A DNA stretch of 64,000 nucleotides from Ensifer adhaerens (GTDB taxonomy: Bacteria > Pseudomonadota > Alphaproteobacteria > Rhizobiales > Rhizobiaceae): positions 930,001 to 994,000 of the forward strand of contig NZ_CP015882.1 in NCBI RefSeq assembly GCF_000697965.2. Reading direction: 5' to 3'. A program made the position numbers and the translations under genes. Under the pieces are notes generated by a model. The model saw nothing but the letters and a program-made list of their open reading frames with translations, did no database searches and was not told the origin of the DNA. Positions 27,699-35,757 of the stretch are shown here, piece by piece; the stretch's first letter is position 1; the number at the start of each line of letters is the position of its first letter.

Positions 27699-28688
27699 AT
27701 GGCGAGGGGCTTTGTGACGGCCGAAGAGGTTGCAAAACGCGCGGGCGTCTCACGCTCGGCGGTCTCGCGAACCTTTACGCCCGGAGCCAGTGTATCCCAG
27801 GCTGTGCGGCGCAAGGTTCTCAAAGCCGCCCGGGAGCTCGGTTACCGGGTCAACCGGCTGGCGCAGGGACTGAACAACGACCGCTCCAATCTCATCGGGG
27901 TCGTCGGTGCCAATCTCAGCGCACCCTTCCATGCAAAACAGCTCGATCTCTTGAGCATCGGCCTGTTGCGTCGCGGTCTGCAATGCCTGTTGCTCAACGC
28001 CGCGGATGCGCGAAAGGATATCGCGCCGCTGATCGAGCTACTGTTCGAGTTCCGGGCGCAAGCGATCATCGTTCTTTCCGGAGAGCCGCCGGAATCGATC
28101 GTCGACCAGTGCATTGCCAACGGCGTGCGCCTGATCCTGATCAACCAGAAAATCGATCGCACCGATACCAGCATGGTGCTGAGCGACGATTCCCGCGGTG
28201 CGGACCTTGCAGCACTGCGCCTGATCGAGGCGGGCTGCAAGAAGGTTGCGGTGATCTCGAGTGGCAGCCAAACCCCTGCTCAGGTGCGCCGCACCACTGC
28301 GTTCAAAAAGAAAATGGCGACCGCCGGGGTCGAGGTGGTCGCCTGGTCGGGCGGTACCACGAGTTATGAAAGCGGTTACCAGGCTGGCTGCGAGGTGCTC
28401 GTCGACGAGGCGATCGACGGCGCGTTTTGCGTTACCGATCTCTTGGCTCTCGGCTTTCTCGACGCTGCCCGCACCGAAATGCACCGCCGCGTGCCGGCCG
28501 ATCTTTCCGTCGTCGGCTTCGACGATATTCCGCAGGCAGGGTGGAAGAGCTACGAACTCACCACCGTTGCGCAGTCCTTCTCCGCTCTGACGGAGCATGT
28601 TCTCGAAGCGCTGGAAGCCGACGAGATGGAAACGCGACTTCAGGTCGTTCCCGTCACGATGGTCGAGCGCAAGACCGCCCGACGCTAG
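27699..28688 (+). CDS. LacI family transcriptional regulator
   Basis: 329 aa from the ATG at 27699 with AGGAGA upstream. The N-terminal LacI HTH (residues 5-28, TAEEVAKRAGVSRSAVSRTF) and hinge helix (residues about 50-60) precede a periplasmic-binding-like effector domain (LIGVVGANLSAPFHAKQLDLL, then SVVGFDDIPQAGW). The gene sits between the two arms of the organophosphate cluster, divergent from the ABC operon and convergent with the Na/Pi gene (10 bases apart). It most likely senses the imported compound or its dephosphorylated product. Confidence 0.92.
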   Translation: MARGFVTAEEVAKRAGVSRSAVSRTFTPGASVSQAVRRKVLKAARELGYRVNRLAQGLNNDRSNLIGVVGANLSAPFHAKQLDLLSIGLLRRGLQCLLLNAADARKDIAPLIELLFEFRAQAIIVLSGEPPESIVDQCIANGVRLILINQKIDRTDTSMVLSDDSRGADLAALRLIEAGCKKVAVISSGSQTPAQVRRTTAFKKKMATAGVEVVAWSGGTTSYESGYQAGCEVLVDEAIDGAFCVTDLLALGFLDAARTEMHRRVPADLSVVGFDDIPQAGWKSYELTTVAQSFSALTEHVLEALEADEMETRLQVVPVTMVERKTARR

Positions 28689-28698
28689 ACCGGAATGC

Positions 28699-30345
28699 TC
28701 AAGTGGCCGCCGGCCGGATACGGCTGTCGATCAACAACCCGCTCTGATCAAGGATGGGGTGCGCGACGGTTGCGATGTGTGCATTGATGCGTTTGAGATC
28801 GCGCAGCATGTCGAGATGGAGCGAGCTGGTTTCGATGCTTTCGGCGCGACCATCGCGCAGGCGCTGCAGATGCCGCTCAGCCGACTGCCGCTCCAGCCTG
28901 CGGACATCTTCCTTGGCTTCTACCAGGCGCCGCGCCATCGCGTTGTCACGCGTGGCAAACACGGCCTGGGCCATGCGCAGATTGTCGATCGTGATGGCGA
29001 AGAGACGCGACAGTTCCTCGTGGCCATCGGAGGAGAAAGCCAGGCCGCGGGCGATCTTCTTTGCAAGTTCGGCAAGGAGCCCCTTCTCGATGATGTCGCC
29101 GATATGCTCGAGGTTGATGGCATAGTCGACGATATCCATGGCGTGGCGGCGCTGTTCCTCGGCGATTTCGGACTGGCCGACGCGCGAGACGTAAACCTTG
29201 ATCTCGTGTTGCACGCGATCCACGCGCCCTTCAAGCGTGCTGATCGCAGCAAGCCTGGAAGGGTCCGTCTGCTGCAGGGCGTCGTTTGCTTCGACCAGCA
29301 TGCGCTCGACCAGGTCGCCGACGCCGAGCACTTCCCGACTTGCGCCGGCAAGCGCTGCGACCGGCGTGCCGAGATCGTTCTGTTCAAGGAAAAGCGGGCC
29401 GTCCGTCGCCTTTGGCTCGTCCGGCAACAGGCGCATGGTCAGGCGGGATAGAGGCCGAGCGAGGGGAGCCGCCAGAAGCGCCAGTGCGAGATTGAAGGCG
29501 AGATGCACATCAACCGGCAGATTGCCGCGTGAGACAGGCGACCAGTCGATATGCGGGGCGATGTACCCGGCGAGCGCCAGAGCGGCCAGGCAGCCGACGG
29601 CACGCACGATCAGGTTGCCAAGGGCAACCCGCCTGGCGCTCGCCGCAGCCTTGAATGTGGCTAGAACCGGGGGCACAGCACCGCCGAGATTGGCTCCCAG
29701 AACGAGGGCGATGAGCGGGCCGGTCGAAAGGCTGGCGGATGTTGCAAGAGACAGGATCAGCACCACGACTGTCAGGCTCGATGACGCGAGCGCTGCGAGT
29801 CCTGCCGAGATGACGAGCGCCACCGGCCAGGCATTGTCGAGCATCCCGAAGAAAGCCGAAAGGGCGGCAGAGGTCCGCAGCGGTTCGGTCGCACCGCCAA
29901 TCAGATGCAGCGATAGCAACATCAGCCCGATGCCGACGAGCGCTGCGCCTGATCCCTTGCGCGTGCTCGAGCTGCCGCGCCCGACAACGAAACCGCAAAG
30001 CAGCAAGAGCGGTGAGAGCCAGCCGAGCCCCAAAGCCACGATCCAGGCCGTCATCGCCGTGCCGACGTTGGCGCCGAGCAGCACGATCTGCGCCATGCGC
30101 GGCACGATGAGATCACGCTCGACGAAGGACGCGACCATGAGAGCGGTGGCGGTGGAGCTCTGGAGGGCGATGGTTGCGACGAGGCCACTGAAAAACGAAC
30201 GAAGACCGTCACGCGTCCCGGCCGCCAGTCCGGCTTTCAGACGGGCACCAAAAGCGCGTTGCATGCCGTCGCGAACCTGACCAAGGCCGAACAGGAGGAG
30301 CGCCACCGCGCCGAAGAGGTTGATGCTGACGATCGCAGTGCTCAT
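28699..30345 (-). CDS. Na/Pi cotransporter family protein with PhoU-like domain
   Basis: 548 aa from the ATG at 30345 (GGGGAGGGG upstream). The N-terminal half has two inverted PNaS repeats with the QSSTA motif (about 62-66) and a degenerate second copy (SSSLTVVV). The C-terminal half (about 330-530) is an all-helical PhoU-like domain. Relatives such as YjbB export phosphate when it is in excess, while eukaryotic members import it. At the end of an operon of phosphatases the inferred job is to dispose of phosphate freed in the cytoplasm. Confidence 0.88.
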   Translation of the reverse strand: MSTAIVSINLFGAVALLLFGLGQVRDGMQRAFGARLKAGLAAGTRDGLRSFFSGLVATIALQSSTATALMVASFVERDLIVPRMAQIVLLGANVGTAMTAWIVALGLGWLSPLLLLCGFVVGRGSSSTRKGSGAALVGIGLMLLSLHLIGGATEPLRTSAALSAFFGMLDNAWPVALVISAGLAALASSSLTVVVLILSLATSASLSTGPLIALVLGANLGGAVPPVLATFKAAASARRVALGNLIVRAVGCLAALALAGYIAPHIDWSPVSRGNLPVDVHLAFNLALALLAAPLARPLSRLTMRLLPDEPKATDGPLFLEQNDLGTPVAALAGASREVLGVGDLVERMLVEANDALQQTDPSRLAAISTLEGRVDRVQHEIKVYVSRVGQSEIAEEQRRHAMDIVDYAINLEHIGDIIEKGLLAELAKKIARGLAFSSDGHEELSRLFAITIDNLRMAQAVFATRDNAMARRLVEAKEDVRRLERQSAERHLQRLRDGRAESIETSSLHLDMLRDLKRINAHIATVAHPILDQSGLLIDSRIRPAAT

Positions 30346-30365
30346 GGCCCCCTCCCCAATGCTGC

Positions 30366-30656
30366 TTATTGCCGGCCGCGCAGCAACTCCGCTCGAAAGA
30401 GCTGCTGAAAGGATGCATAGGTCTCAAAGCCGAGGTCGCTGACGAGCCGCATGACTGTCGTCGTCGAGACACCGCTGCGCACGGCCACTTCCCGTGCGCT
30501 CGCAAAGGCGACGTCGTACGGATGGGCAAGCACGAACTTGGCCACTTCCAGGCGCCCACCCTTCAGATGACGTCGGCCCAGACGGCAAGATTCCCGCAAC
30601 TCGATGAAAGTCGCCGGCGGCGCGGAGGAAGAGGCCGTGGAGAGCAACTGGTCCAT
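30366..30656 (-). CDS. HTH-only RpiR/MurR-type regulator
   Basis: 96 aa containing only the RpiR HTH: EVAKFVLAHPYDVAFASAREVAVRSGVSTTTVMRLVSDLGFETYASF is split across residues about 37-83. Normal RpiR proteins are 280-300 aa and carry a SIS domain that binds phosphosugars; here the gene stops after the HTH. No SIS-like sequence follows, because the next gene downstream is the Na/Pi transporter. The start is 2 bases from the metallophosphoesterase stop. It could act as a constitutive DNA-binding protein or compete with a full-length RpiR. Confidence 0.8.
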   Translation of the reverse strand: MDQLLSTASSSAPPATFIELRESCRLGRRHLKGGRLEVAKFVLAHPYDVAFASAREVAVRSGVSTTTVMRLVSDLGFETYASFQQLFRAELLRGRQ

Positions 30657-30658
30657 GG

Positions 30659-32359
30659 TCAGGCAGCCTCTTCCGTGTCGGAGGTGCTCTCGATGCGGAT
30701 GTGCAGGCTTCCCGCTTCGGCACGATCGAGGAAGGCGTCGAAGGCCCCGAAGAAGATCGCCAGGAAGCCTGATGTCGATCCGTCCCAGCCGGTCCCGGGC
30801 GGACGGCCGAAGTGTTTGGCGAGCAGGCGATAAAGCGCGCGCCGCCGCTCAGGTATCTTGTCAAGCGCAAGGACGCCGGCCTGGCGCAGGCAATACCAAT
30901 CGGCGATCACCTCGATCATGTCGAGGCTGGCGGCGTCCTCAGAGATGGCGATCGCTCCTTGCCCGGAAGCGCTCGTCATGGCGCCGGCGTCGGGCATCAA
31001 CTTGCAGACCGCAGCGATCGAAAGCCCGGATATTTCGTTGACGACATCTCCGGGCCATTCCTTCGGAAAATAGCGATGCTGGACCAGGGCACGCTTGTGT
31101 GCCTTCAGGAAGGAACCGTAATCCGCCGCGGCAAAGGCTGGGTCCGGATATTCGCCGGCTCGCGCCGCTTCGCGACGATAGGCGCGCAGCACGCGTGGAT
31201 CGACGGCCATCGCGGACAGTTCGACGGTTTCGATGGACGACGCCGATTGAGACGGTTCGACGATCTTGAAGGCCGGCGGAAAGGCCACGAGCGACGGCAC
31301 GGCGACATTGATCAGCGAGCGGCAGCCGCGCGCGCGGCGCGTAACGCCTTCGACATGCAGGTGCCCGCTAAAATGCAGCGTCATGCCGGCGGTCATCAGT
31401 GCATCTGCGACCGCCTGCTGTGGTGTCCTGCGGGCAATATTGGTCTCGCCGAAGAGAACGCTTTCGGCTCCCGTTGCGCCATCGAAGGGATCGAGCACCG
31501 GATAATGCGAGAATGCGAGCAGCGTTTTTCCGAGTTTCGTTGCGCGCGCGGACACGTCGGCAATCCAGTCGACGATGAACGGTTTCAGCCTGATAAGCGC
31601 GTTCCAGCCCGCGCCGGTGCTGTCGACGAAAGCGGCTTCATCACCCTCCTCAAACAGGCCGTCGCGTGGTTCGAAGACGTTGGCGTCGATCATCAGCAGC
31701 CAGAGACCCGGCTCGGGCTCGACCAGATAGGAGGCATCCATCAGCCGGTAGCAATTCCGGCCGTCCGGAGACGAGACCGGGTAGAGCCGATCCTCGACGC
31801 GGTCAGACGCCCCGAACGGGGTTTCCCAATGAAGATAGTCCGGCCGTCGGAAGTACCCATGGGTAGCCACGGGGGCAAGGCCCGTCGGATATCCCTCGCA
31901 ATACATGCGCGGCGTTGCGTGGCTGCCGGGGGCTGCCTTTCCTATGTCGCTCGTGACGAGGACCCTCACGTCGTTCCGATCAAGAAATTGTTTGGTGTGG
32001 TGTCGCCCCTTGGGCCCGAAGATGTCGTGGTTGCCCGGAAGCGCATAAAAGCGCGTGCCATGGGCGCTCTCGTGCCCATCAAGAATGGTGCGCACGCGCG
32101 CCGTTGTCTGTCTTTGCCCGTCGTCCGTGTAGTCGCCCAAAAGGACGACGTGACGGATGCCGCGGCGCGCGACCTCCGCCAAGGCCTCGTCCAGCGCTTT
32201 GGCACTTTCGTTGAAGACGCGGGTGGATTCGCGCGTGTCGGCCCAGCTTCTGACGGCCAGTTTTTCGCCGTCGATCTCTATCCGCGGGAACTCGAAATCG
32301 CCTTCAAGATCATGGAAATGGGCGTCGGCGATGATGGCGATCCGAGGCAAATCAGACAT
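30659..32359 (-). CDS. metallophosphoesterase (calcineurin-like)
   Basis: 566 aa with the five-block binuclear-metal signature: D12/H14 (IADAHF), GDYTDD at 75-80, GNHD at 109-112, an FSHYP His, and GHLH near residue 328. Long for the family: a C-terminal extension of about 180 residues has no name. No signal peptide is visible, so it acts in the cytoplasm. It overlaps the CX5R phosphatase gene by 8 bases and precedes the HTH-only RpiR gene. A phosphodiesterase acting before the two phosphomonoesterases would fit the cluster; this is inference. Confidence 0.88.
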   Translation of the reverse strand: MSDLPRIAIIADAHFHDLEGDFEFPRIEIDGEKLAVRSWADTRESTRVFNESAKALDEALAEVARRGIRHVVLLGDYTDDGQRQTTARVRTILDGHESAHGTRFYALPGNHDIFGPKGRHHTKQFLDRNDVRVLVTSDIGKAAPGSHATPRMYCEGYPTGLAPVATHGYFRRPDYLHWETPFGASDRVEDRLYPVSSPDGRNCYRLMDASYLVEPEPGLWLLMIDANVFEPRDGLFEEGDEAAFVDSTGAGWNALIRLKPFIVDWIADVSARATKLGKTLLAFSHYPVLDPFDGATGAESVLFGETNIARRTPQQAVADALMTAGMTLHFSGHLHVEGVTRRARGCRSLINVAVPSLVAFPPAFKIVEPSQSASSIETVELSAMAVDPRVLRAYRREAARAGEYPDPAFAAADYGSFLKAHKRALVQHRYFPKEWPGDVVNEISGLSIAAVCKLMPDAGAMTSASGQGAIAISEDAASLDMIEVIADWYCLRQAGVLALDKIPERRRALYRLLAKHFGRPPGTGWDGSTSGFLAIFFGAFDAFLDRAEAGSLHIRIESTSDTEEAA

Positions 32360-32972
32360 CGGCCTTCACCTCCAGACGGGAGGCCTCGACGAGGTCGATC
32401 CAGGCCGAAGCGCGGCGCGCTGCCTCATAGAGCATGGGCTTCGGCGTCTCGAACCATTCATCCGGCCGCAGTTCGCGATGCTCGCGGATGTGGGCGACGG
32501 CCGCGTCGAGTGTGGGAAACAGATGCGGCTGCTGCTTGTGCAGGAACAGCGCCACCAGCGACACCGAGCGGCTGCGTCCGCCGCGGCAATTGACGAGGAT
32601 GTTGCCGCCATCGGCGAAGGGGTAGGTTGCGCGCTTCGGCATCGTCTGGCGTAGCGCACCGTCGAGAATGTAATAGGCACCGAGCATCATCGTGTCGGGG
32701 CTGCCATCACCGTCGATCATGCCGAGCTTGTAATAGCGGACGGCCGCATAGCCGCTTGCACAAAGATCATCATTGATGCTGACTTCTTCTTCGCGCACGA
32801 GGTTGATGTCCAGGTTGATCGCGCAATTGACGACAATGGAGATCCCGTGACGCTTGAGCAGGTCCAGGTCACGCGCGCCGTCACTGCCGCCGATATAGAG
32901 ATCGGCGCTGTGGGGCCCGAGTTCTCTGGCGATCAGACTGATAGCGGGCCGGGTGTAGACCGGTGCGTCCAT
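32352..32972 (-). CDS. dual-specificity / PTP-like CX5R phosphatase, paralogue (arm 2)
   Basis: 206 aa. The P-loop NCRGGRSRS (C129, R135) and the LGMIDGDGSPD segment match the arm 1 enzyme at 20158-20811, as do YIL(D/R)GAL..., and DEWFETPKP versus DEWYKAPKP. The two are clear paralogues, about 45 percent alike by eye. Its cytoplasmic location and pairing with an inositol-monophosphatase-family gene are repeated in both arms. The gene lies 56 bases from the monophosphatase upstream and is probably in the same transcript. Confidence 0.82.
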   Translation of the reverse strand: MDAPVYTRPAISLIARELGPHSADLYIGGSDGARDLDLLKRHGISIVVNCAINLDINLVREEEVSINDDLCASGYAAVRYYKLGMIDGDGSPDTMMLGAYYILDGALRQTMPKRATYPFADGGNILVNCRGGRSRSVSLVALFLHKQQPHLFPTLDAAVAHIREHRELRPDEWFETPKPMLYEAARRASAWIDLVEASRLEVKADV

Positions 32973-33028
32973 TGGATTTCCCCTTGTGTATGCGAACGGG
33001 TGGCATGCGTGTTCAGGCTACCGCGGTT

Positions 33029-33868
33029 TCAGGCCAGCTGGAGCCTGGCGGCTTGCTCCCTTTTTTGGACCGGGATGCCTGAAGCCACACTTACGCCGCC
33101 GGCAATCGCCGGCGTCGATGCGAGCACCGGCCCGCCGTCGAGCAGGCTGCCTATTTCCATGAAGGGACACACGGCGCCGCCCGCCTCGGCAACGAGCAAC
33201 AGTCCGGCAAGGCAATCCCACGAGTTCATGTGCAGCTCGACATAGGCGTCCGAGCGCCCATCGGCGACGTAAGCGAGCGCAAGTGCCCCCGAAGCGCCGC
33301 GCCGCACATTGGCGCCCTTCTCCAGCATCTGCCGCATCGTCTCCAGATAGGTCTCGTCCGGCACCCGCCGCGACCAGCCCATTTCGACCGACGCGGCATC
33401 GAAGGTCGCCGTCGACGAGACCGTGATGACCTTGCCGTTGAGCGTTGCACCTTCTCCCCGGCGGCAGAAATAAAGTTCGTCGTGGGCCGGATTGTAGATT
33501 GCGCCGATCTCTGCGTGTCCGTGTTCGACATAGGTTATGGAGATGCAGAAGTGCGGGATTCCGCGCGCGAAGTTTGCCGTGCCGTCGACGGGATCGACGA
33601 CCCAGACGCGATCGGCAACGGTCCCGCCGCCCTCCTCGCCCAGGAACGCATCGGCCGGAAAATGGGTGGCAATTGCGTCGCGAATATGGGCCTCGGAGGC
33701 CGCATCGGTTTCCGTCAGAAAATCCTGCGGGCCCTTTAGGGAAAAGCCACGCTCGGCACTTGCCTTGAAGCCGTCGAGCACCAGAGCGCCGGCAGAGCGA
33801 ATGACATCCCGACACAACAGGGCCCGCCCCGAAAGGTCGTTCGAATAGCGCGGCTTGTGATCGTTCAT
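33029..33868 (-). CDS. inositol monophosphatase family phosphatase (arm 2)
   Basis: 279 aa from the ATG at 33868, which has GGAGT 7 bases upstream; the open frame to 34114 runs through the operator and is not used. GEEGG at 77-81 and DPVDGTANF at 92-100 give the metal-binding core, and NSWDCLAGLLLVAEAGG supplies the third motif. Paralogue of the arm 1 enzyme at 20808-21701. First gene of the arm 2 operon (33868 to 28699), which is divergent from the MFS gene. Confidence 0.9.
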   Translation of the reverse strand: MNDHKPRYSNDLSGRALLCRDVIRSAGALVLDGFKASAERGFSLKGPQDFLTETDAASEAHIRDAIATHFPADAFLGEEGGGTVADRVWVVDPVDGTANFARGIPHFCISITYVEHGHAEIGAIYNPAHDELYFCRRGEGATLNGKVITVSSTATFDAASVEMGWSRRVPDETYLETMRQMLEKGANVRRGASGALALAYVADGRSDAYVELHMNSWDCLAGLLLVAEAGGAVCPFMEIGSLLDGGPVLASTPAIAGGVSVASGIPVQKREQAARLQLA

Positions 33869-33882
33869 CGGCGATACTCCAT

Positions 33883-33914
33883 TGCACACGCGTGCATATT
33901 TGCACGCGTGTGCA
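33883..33914. promoter_or_regulatory. perfect inverted repeat, probable operator
   Basis: Arms TGCACACGCGTGCA (33883-33896) and TGCACGCGTGTGCA (33901-33914) are exact reverse complements with the 4-base spacer TATT. The repeat lies 15 bases before the monophosphatase start and in front of the divergent MFS gene. Each arm is itself nearly palindromic with a central CpG, so it may hold two repressor dimers. A close relative is at 27440-27453 in the other control region of the cluster. Confidence 0.72.
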
Positions 33915-34070
33915 TGTCGCGCAAGTCGAAATTGCCGGTCCGTGCCAGGTGCCCGGAAGATTGGTCGATCCTCGCGGCCGCACTCAGCCGGACATCTGCG
34001 GCATTTCTGCAATATCCAAGCAGGCGCGGTCGACGTAGTGTCCACACGTCGAATCTCAAGGTAGGGTCGA

Positions 34071-35384
34071 ATGACGACGATCACGATACAGGAAGCGCTC
34101 GACCGGGCGGGCACGGGCCCCTATCAGCGGCGCCTGATGGGCATATTTGGCCTGGTTTGGACGGCCGACGCCATGCAGGTGCTCGCCGTCGGGTTCACCG
34201 CCGCCTCCATTGCCGCAACATTCGGGCTGACGGTTCCCCAAGCGCTGCAGACGGGCACGTTGTTTTTCCTGGGCATGCTGATCGGCGCCGTCGGCTTCGG
34301 CAGGCTTGCCGATCGGATCGGCCGGCGCCGGGTCCTGATCGTAACCGTTGCCTGCGACGCGGTCTTCGGCATTCTGTCGATCTTCGCTCCGAATTTCGTG
34401 GTCCTGCTTGTCCTGCGCTTCCTCACCGGCGCTGCGGTCGGCGGCACACTTCCCGTCGATTATGCGATGATGTCGGAATTCCTGCCGGCGCGCAGCCGCG
34501 GGCGATGGCTGGTCATGCTCGAAGGCTTCTGGGCCGTGGGCACGCTGATCGTGGCACTGGCGGCATGGCTCATCGCTCTTGCCGGCCTTACGGACGGATG
34601 GCGCTACATCTTTGCCGTCACGGCCATTCCGGCAGTCATTGGCGTCGGACTACGCTTTCTCGTGCCGGAATCGCCGCTTTACCTGTTGCGCGCGGGCAAG
34701 GCGGAGGCGGCCAAGGCGATCGTCGATCGAATGCTGGCAGCCAACGCTCGACCGCAACTCGAGCCGACCGTATCGATCGCCCTGCCTGTACCGACCGCCG
34801 ATATCAGTATCTTTTCGAAGGACTTGCGTCGCCGCAGCCTTCTGATCCTTTCGGTCTGGTTCCTCGTCTCGGTCTCCTACTATGGCGTCTTTACCTGGAT
34901 GCCGCCGCGGCTTGCGGGAGAAGGCTTCGGCTTCGTGCGTGGCTATGGGTTCCTCGTTCTCATCGCTCTGGCGCAGATCCCGGGCTATGCGCTTGCCGCC
35001 TACGGCGTCGAGAAGTGGGGACGGCGCCCGACGCTGGTCGGTTTCTGCCTGCTCTCCGCCCTCAGTTGCCTGTTGTTCGTCGTGGCGGATGCGGCCTTGG
35101 TCGTTGCTGCTGCGCTCCTGATCATGAGCTTTGCACTGCTCGGCACATGGGGCGCACTCTATGCCTATACGCCGGAACTCTATCCGACCGCCTCGCGCGC
35201 GACCGGCATGGGGGCGGCCGGCGGCATGGCTCGGCTCGGTGGCCTGCTTGCGCCTTCGCTCATCGGATTGCTGGTGGCGAAGGGCTTCGGCCTGGCGATC
35301 GGCACCTTTGCAGGCTTGCTGCTTGTGGCGGCGATCGCCGCTGCGATGATCGATGCGGAAACCCGTAAGGTATCGCTGACCTGA
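34071..35384 (+). CDS. MFS transporter (sugar/acid porter-like)
   Basis: 437 aa with 12 predicted helices. It shows the MFS loop-2 motif GRLADRIGRRR, LRFLTGAAVGGTLPVDYAM in helix 4, and PESPLYL after helix 6, which are typical of the sugar porter / SV2-like or aromatic-acid families. The start at 34071 has AAGGTAGGG upstream. It is divergent from arm 2 across the palindrome at 33883-33914, so it belongs to the same regulon. It may import a related non-phosphorylated compound or export a product. Confidence 0.88.
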   Translation: MTTITIQEALDRAGTGPYQRRLMGIFGLVWTADAMQVLAVGFTAASIAATFGLTVPQALQTGTLFFLGMLIGAVGFGRLADRIGRRRVLIVTVACDAVFGILSIFAPNFVVLLVLRFLTGAAVGGTLPVDYAMMSEFLPARSRGRWLVMLEGFWAVGTLIVALAAWLIALAGLTDGWRYIFAVTAIPAVIGVGLRFLVPESPLYLLRAGKAEAAKAIVDRMLAANARPQLEPTVSIALPVPTADISIFSKDLRRRSLLILSVWFLVSVSYYGVFTWMPPRLAGEGFGFVRGYGFLVLIALAQIPGYALAAYGVEKWGRRPTLVGFCLLSALSCLLFVVADAALVVAAALLIMSFALLGTWGALYAYTPELYPTASRATGMGAAGGMARLGGLLAPSLIGLLVAKGFGLAIGTFAGLLLVAAIAAAMIDAETRKVSLT

Positions 35385-35590
35385 TACGGTGCATTCTTTT
35401 CAGGGGCAGTAGCTCACAGTTTGGAAAACTGAACTGCGTTTCAACGCGTTAGCGCCTCCTTTCCCTGTGAACAACCTGTGGACCGGCTGCGGACAAGGCC
35501 GGAAGTCGGGTTGCCGGCTGTTCGATCGTAAAAGCGCTCGTAAAATGGCTGTGCGGTCAAGCTCACGACCGTTAGTGTAGCAACTATCTC

Positions 35591-35620
35591 ATCGGGGCCG
35601 GCACGTGTGCCGGTCCCGAT
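35591..35620. repeat. long palindrome
   Basis: ATCGGG-G-CCGGCAC is followed after GT by GTGCCGG-T-CCCGAT, giving a stem of up to 14 pairs with one G-T wobble. No T-run follows (TGTATG), so it is not a standard terminator for the MFS gene 200 bases upstream. It could be an operator or a structural transcript end. Confidence 0.5.
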
Positions 35621-35757
35621 TGTATGCCGGGGCGGCTGTCCTTGGCGACGTCCCCCTCCTCCCGACGTACGCTCATTTTGGCACCGTTTGGCAGTTCCGG
35701 CCGACGACCGCGGCGCACGTCTTGCGTTTATGCATAGCTGCATTGCACAATAAATGT

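Noticed and set aside
35460..35490. DnaA-box-like TGTGAACAA and TGTGGACC
   Set aside because: Only two poor matches, no AT-rich unwinding region and no replication genes nearby, so not an origin.
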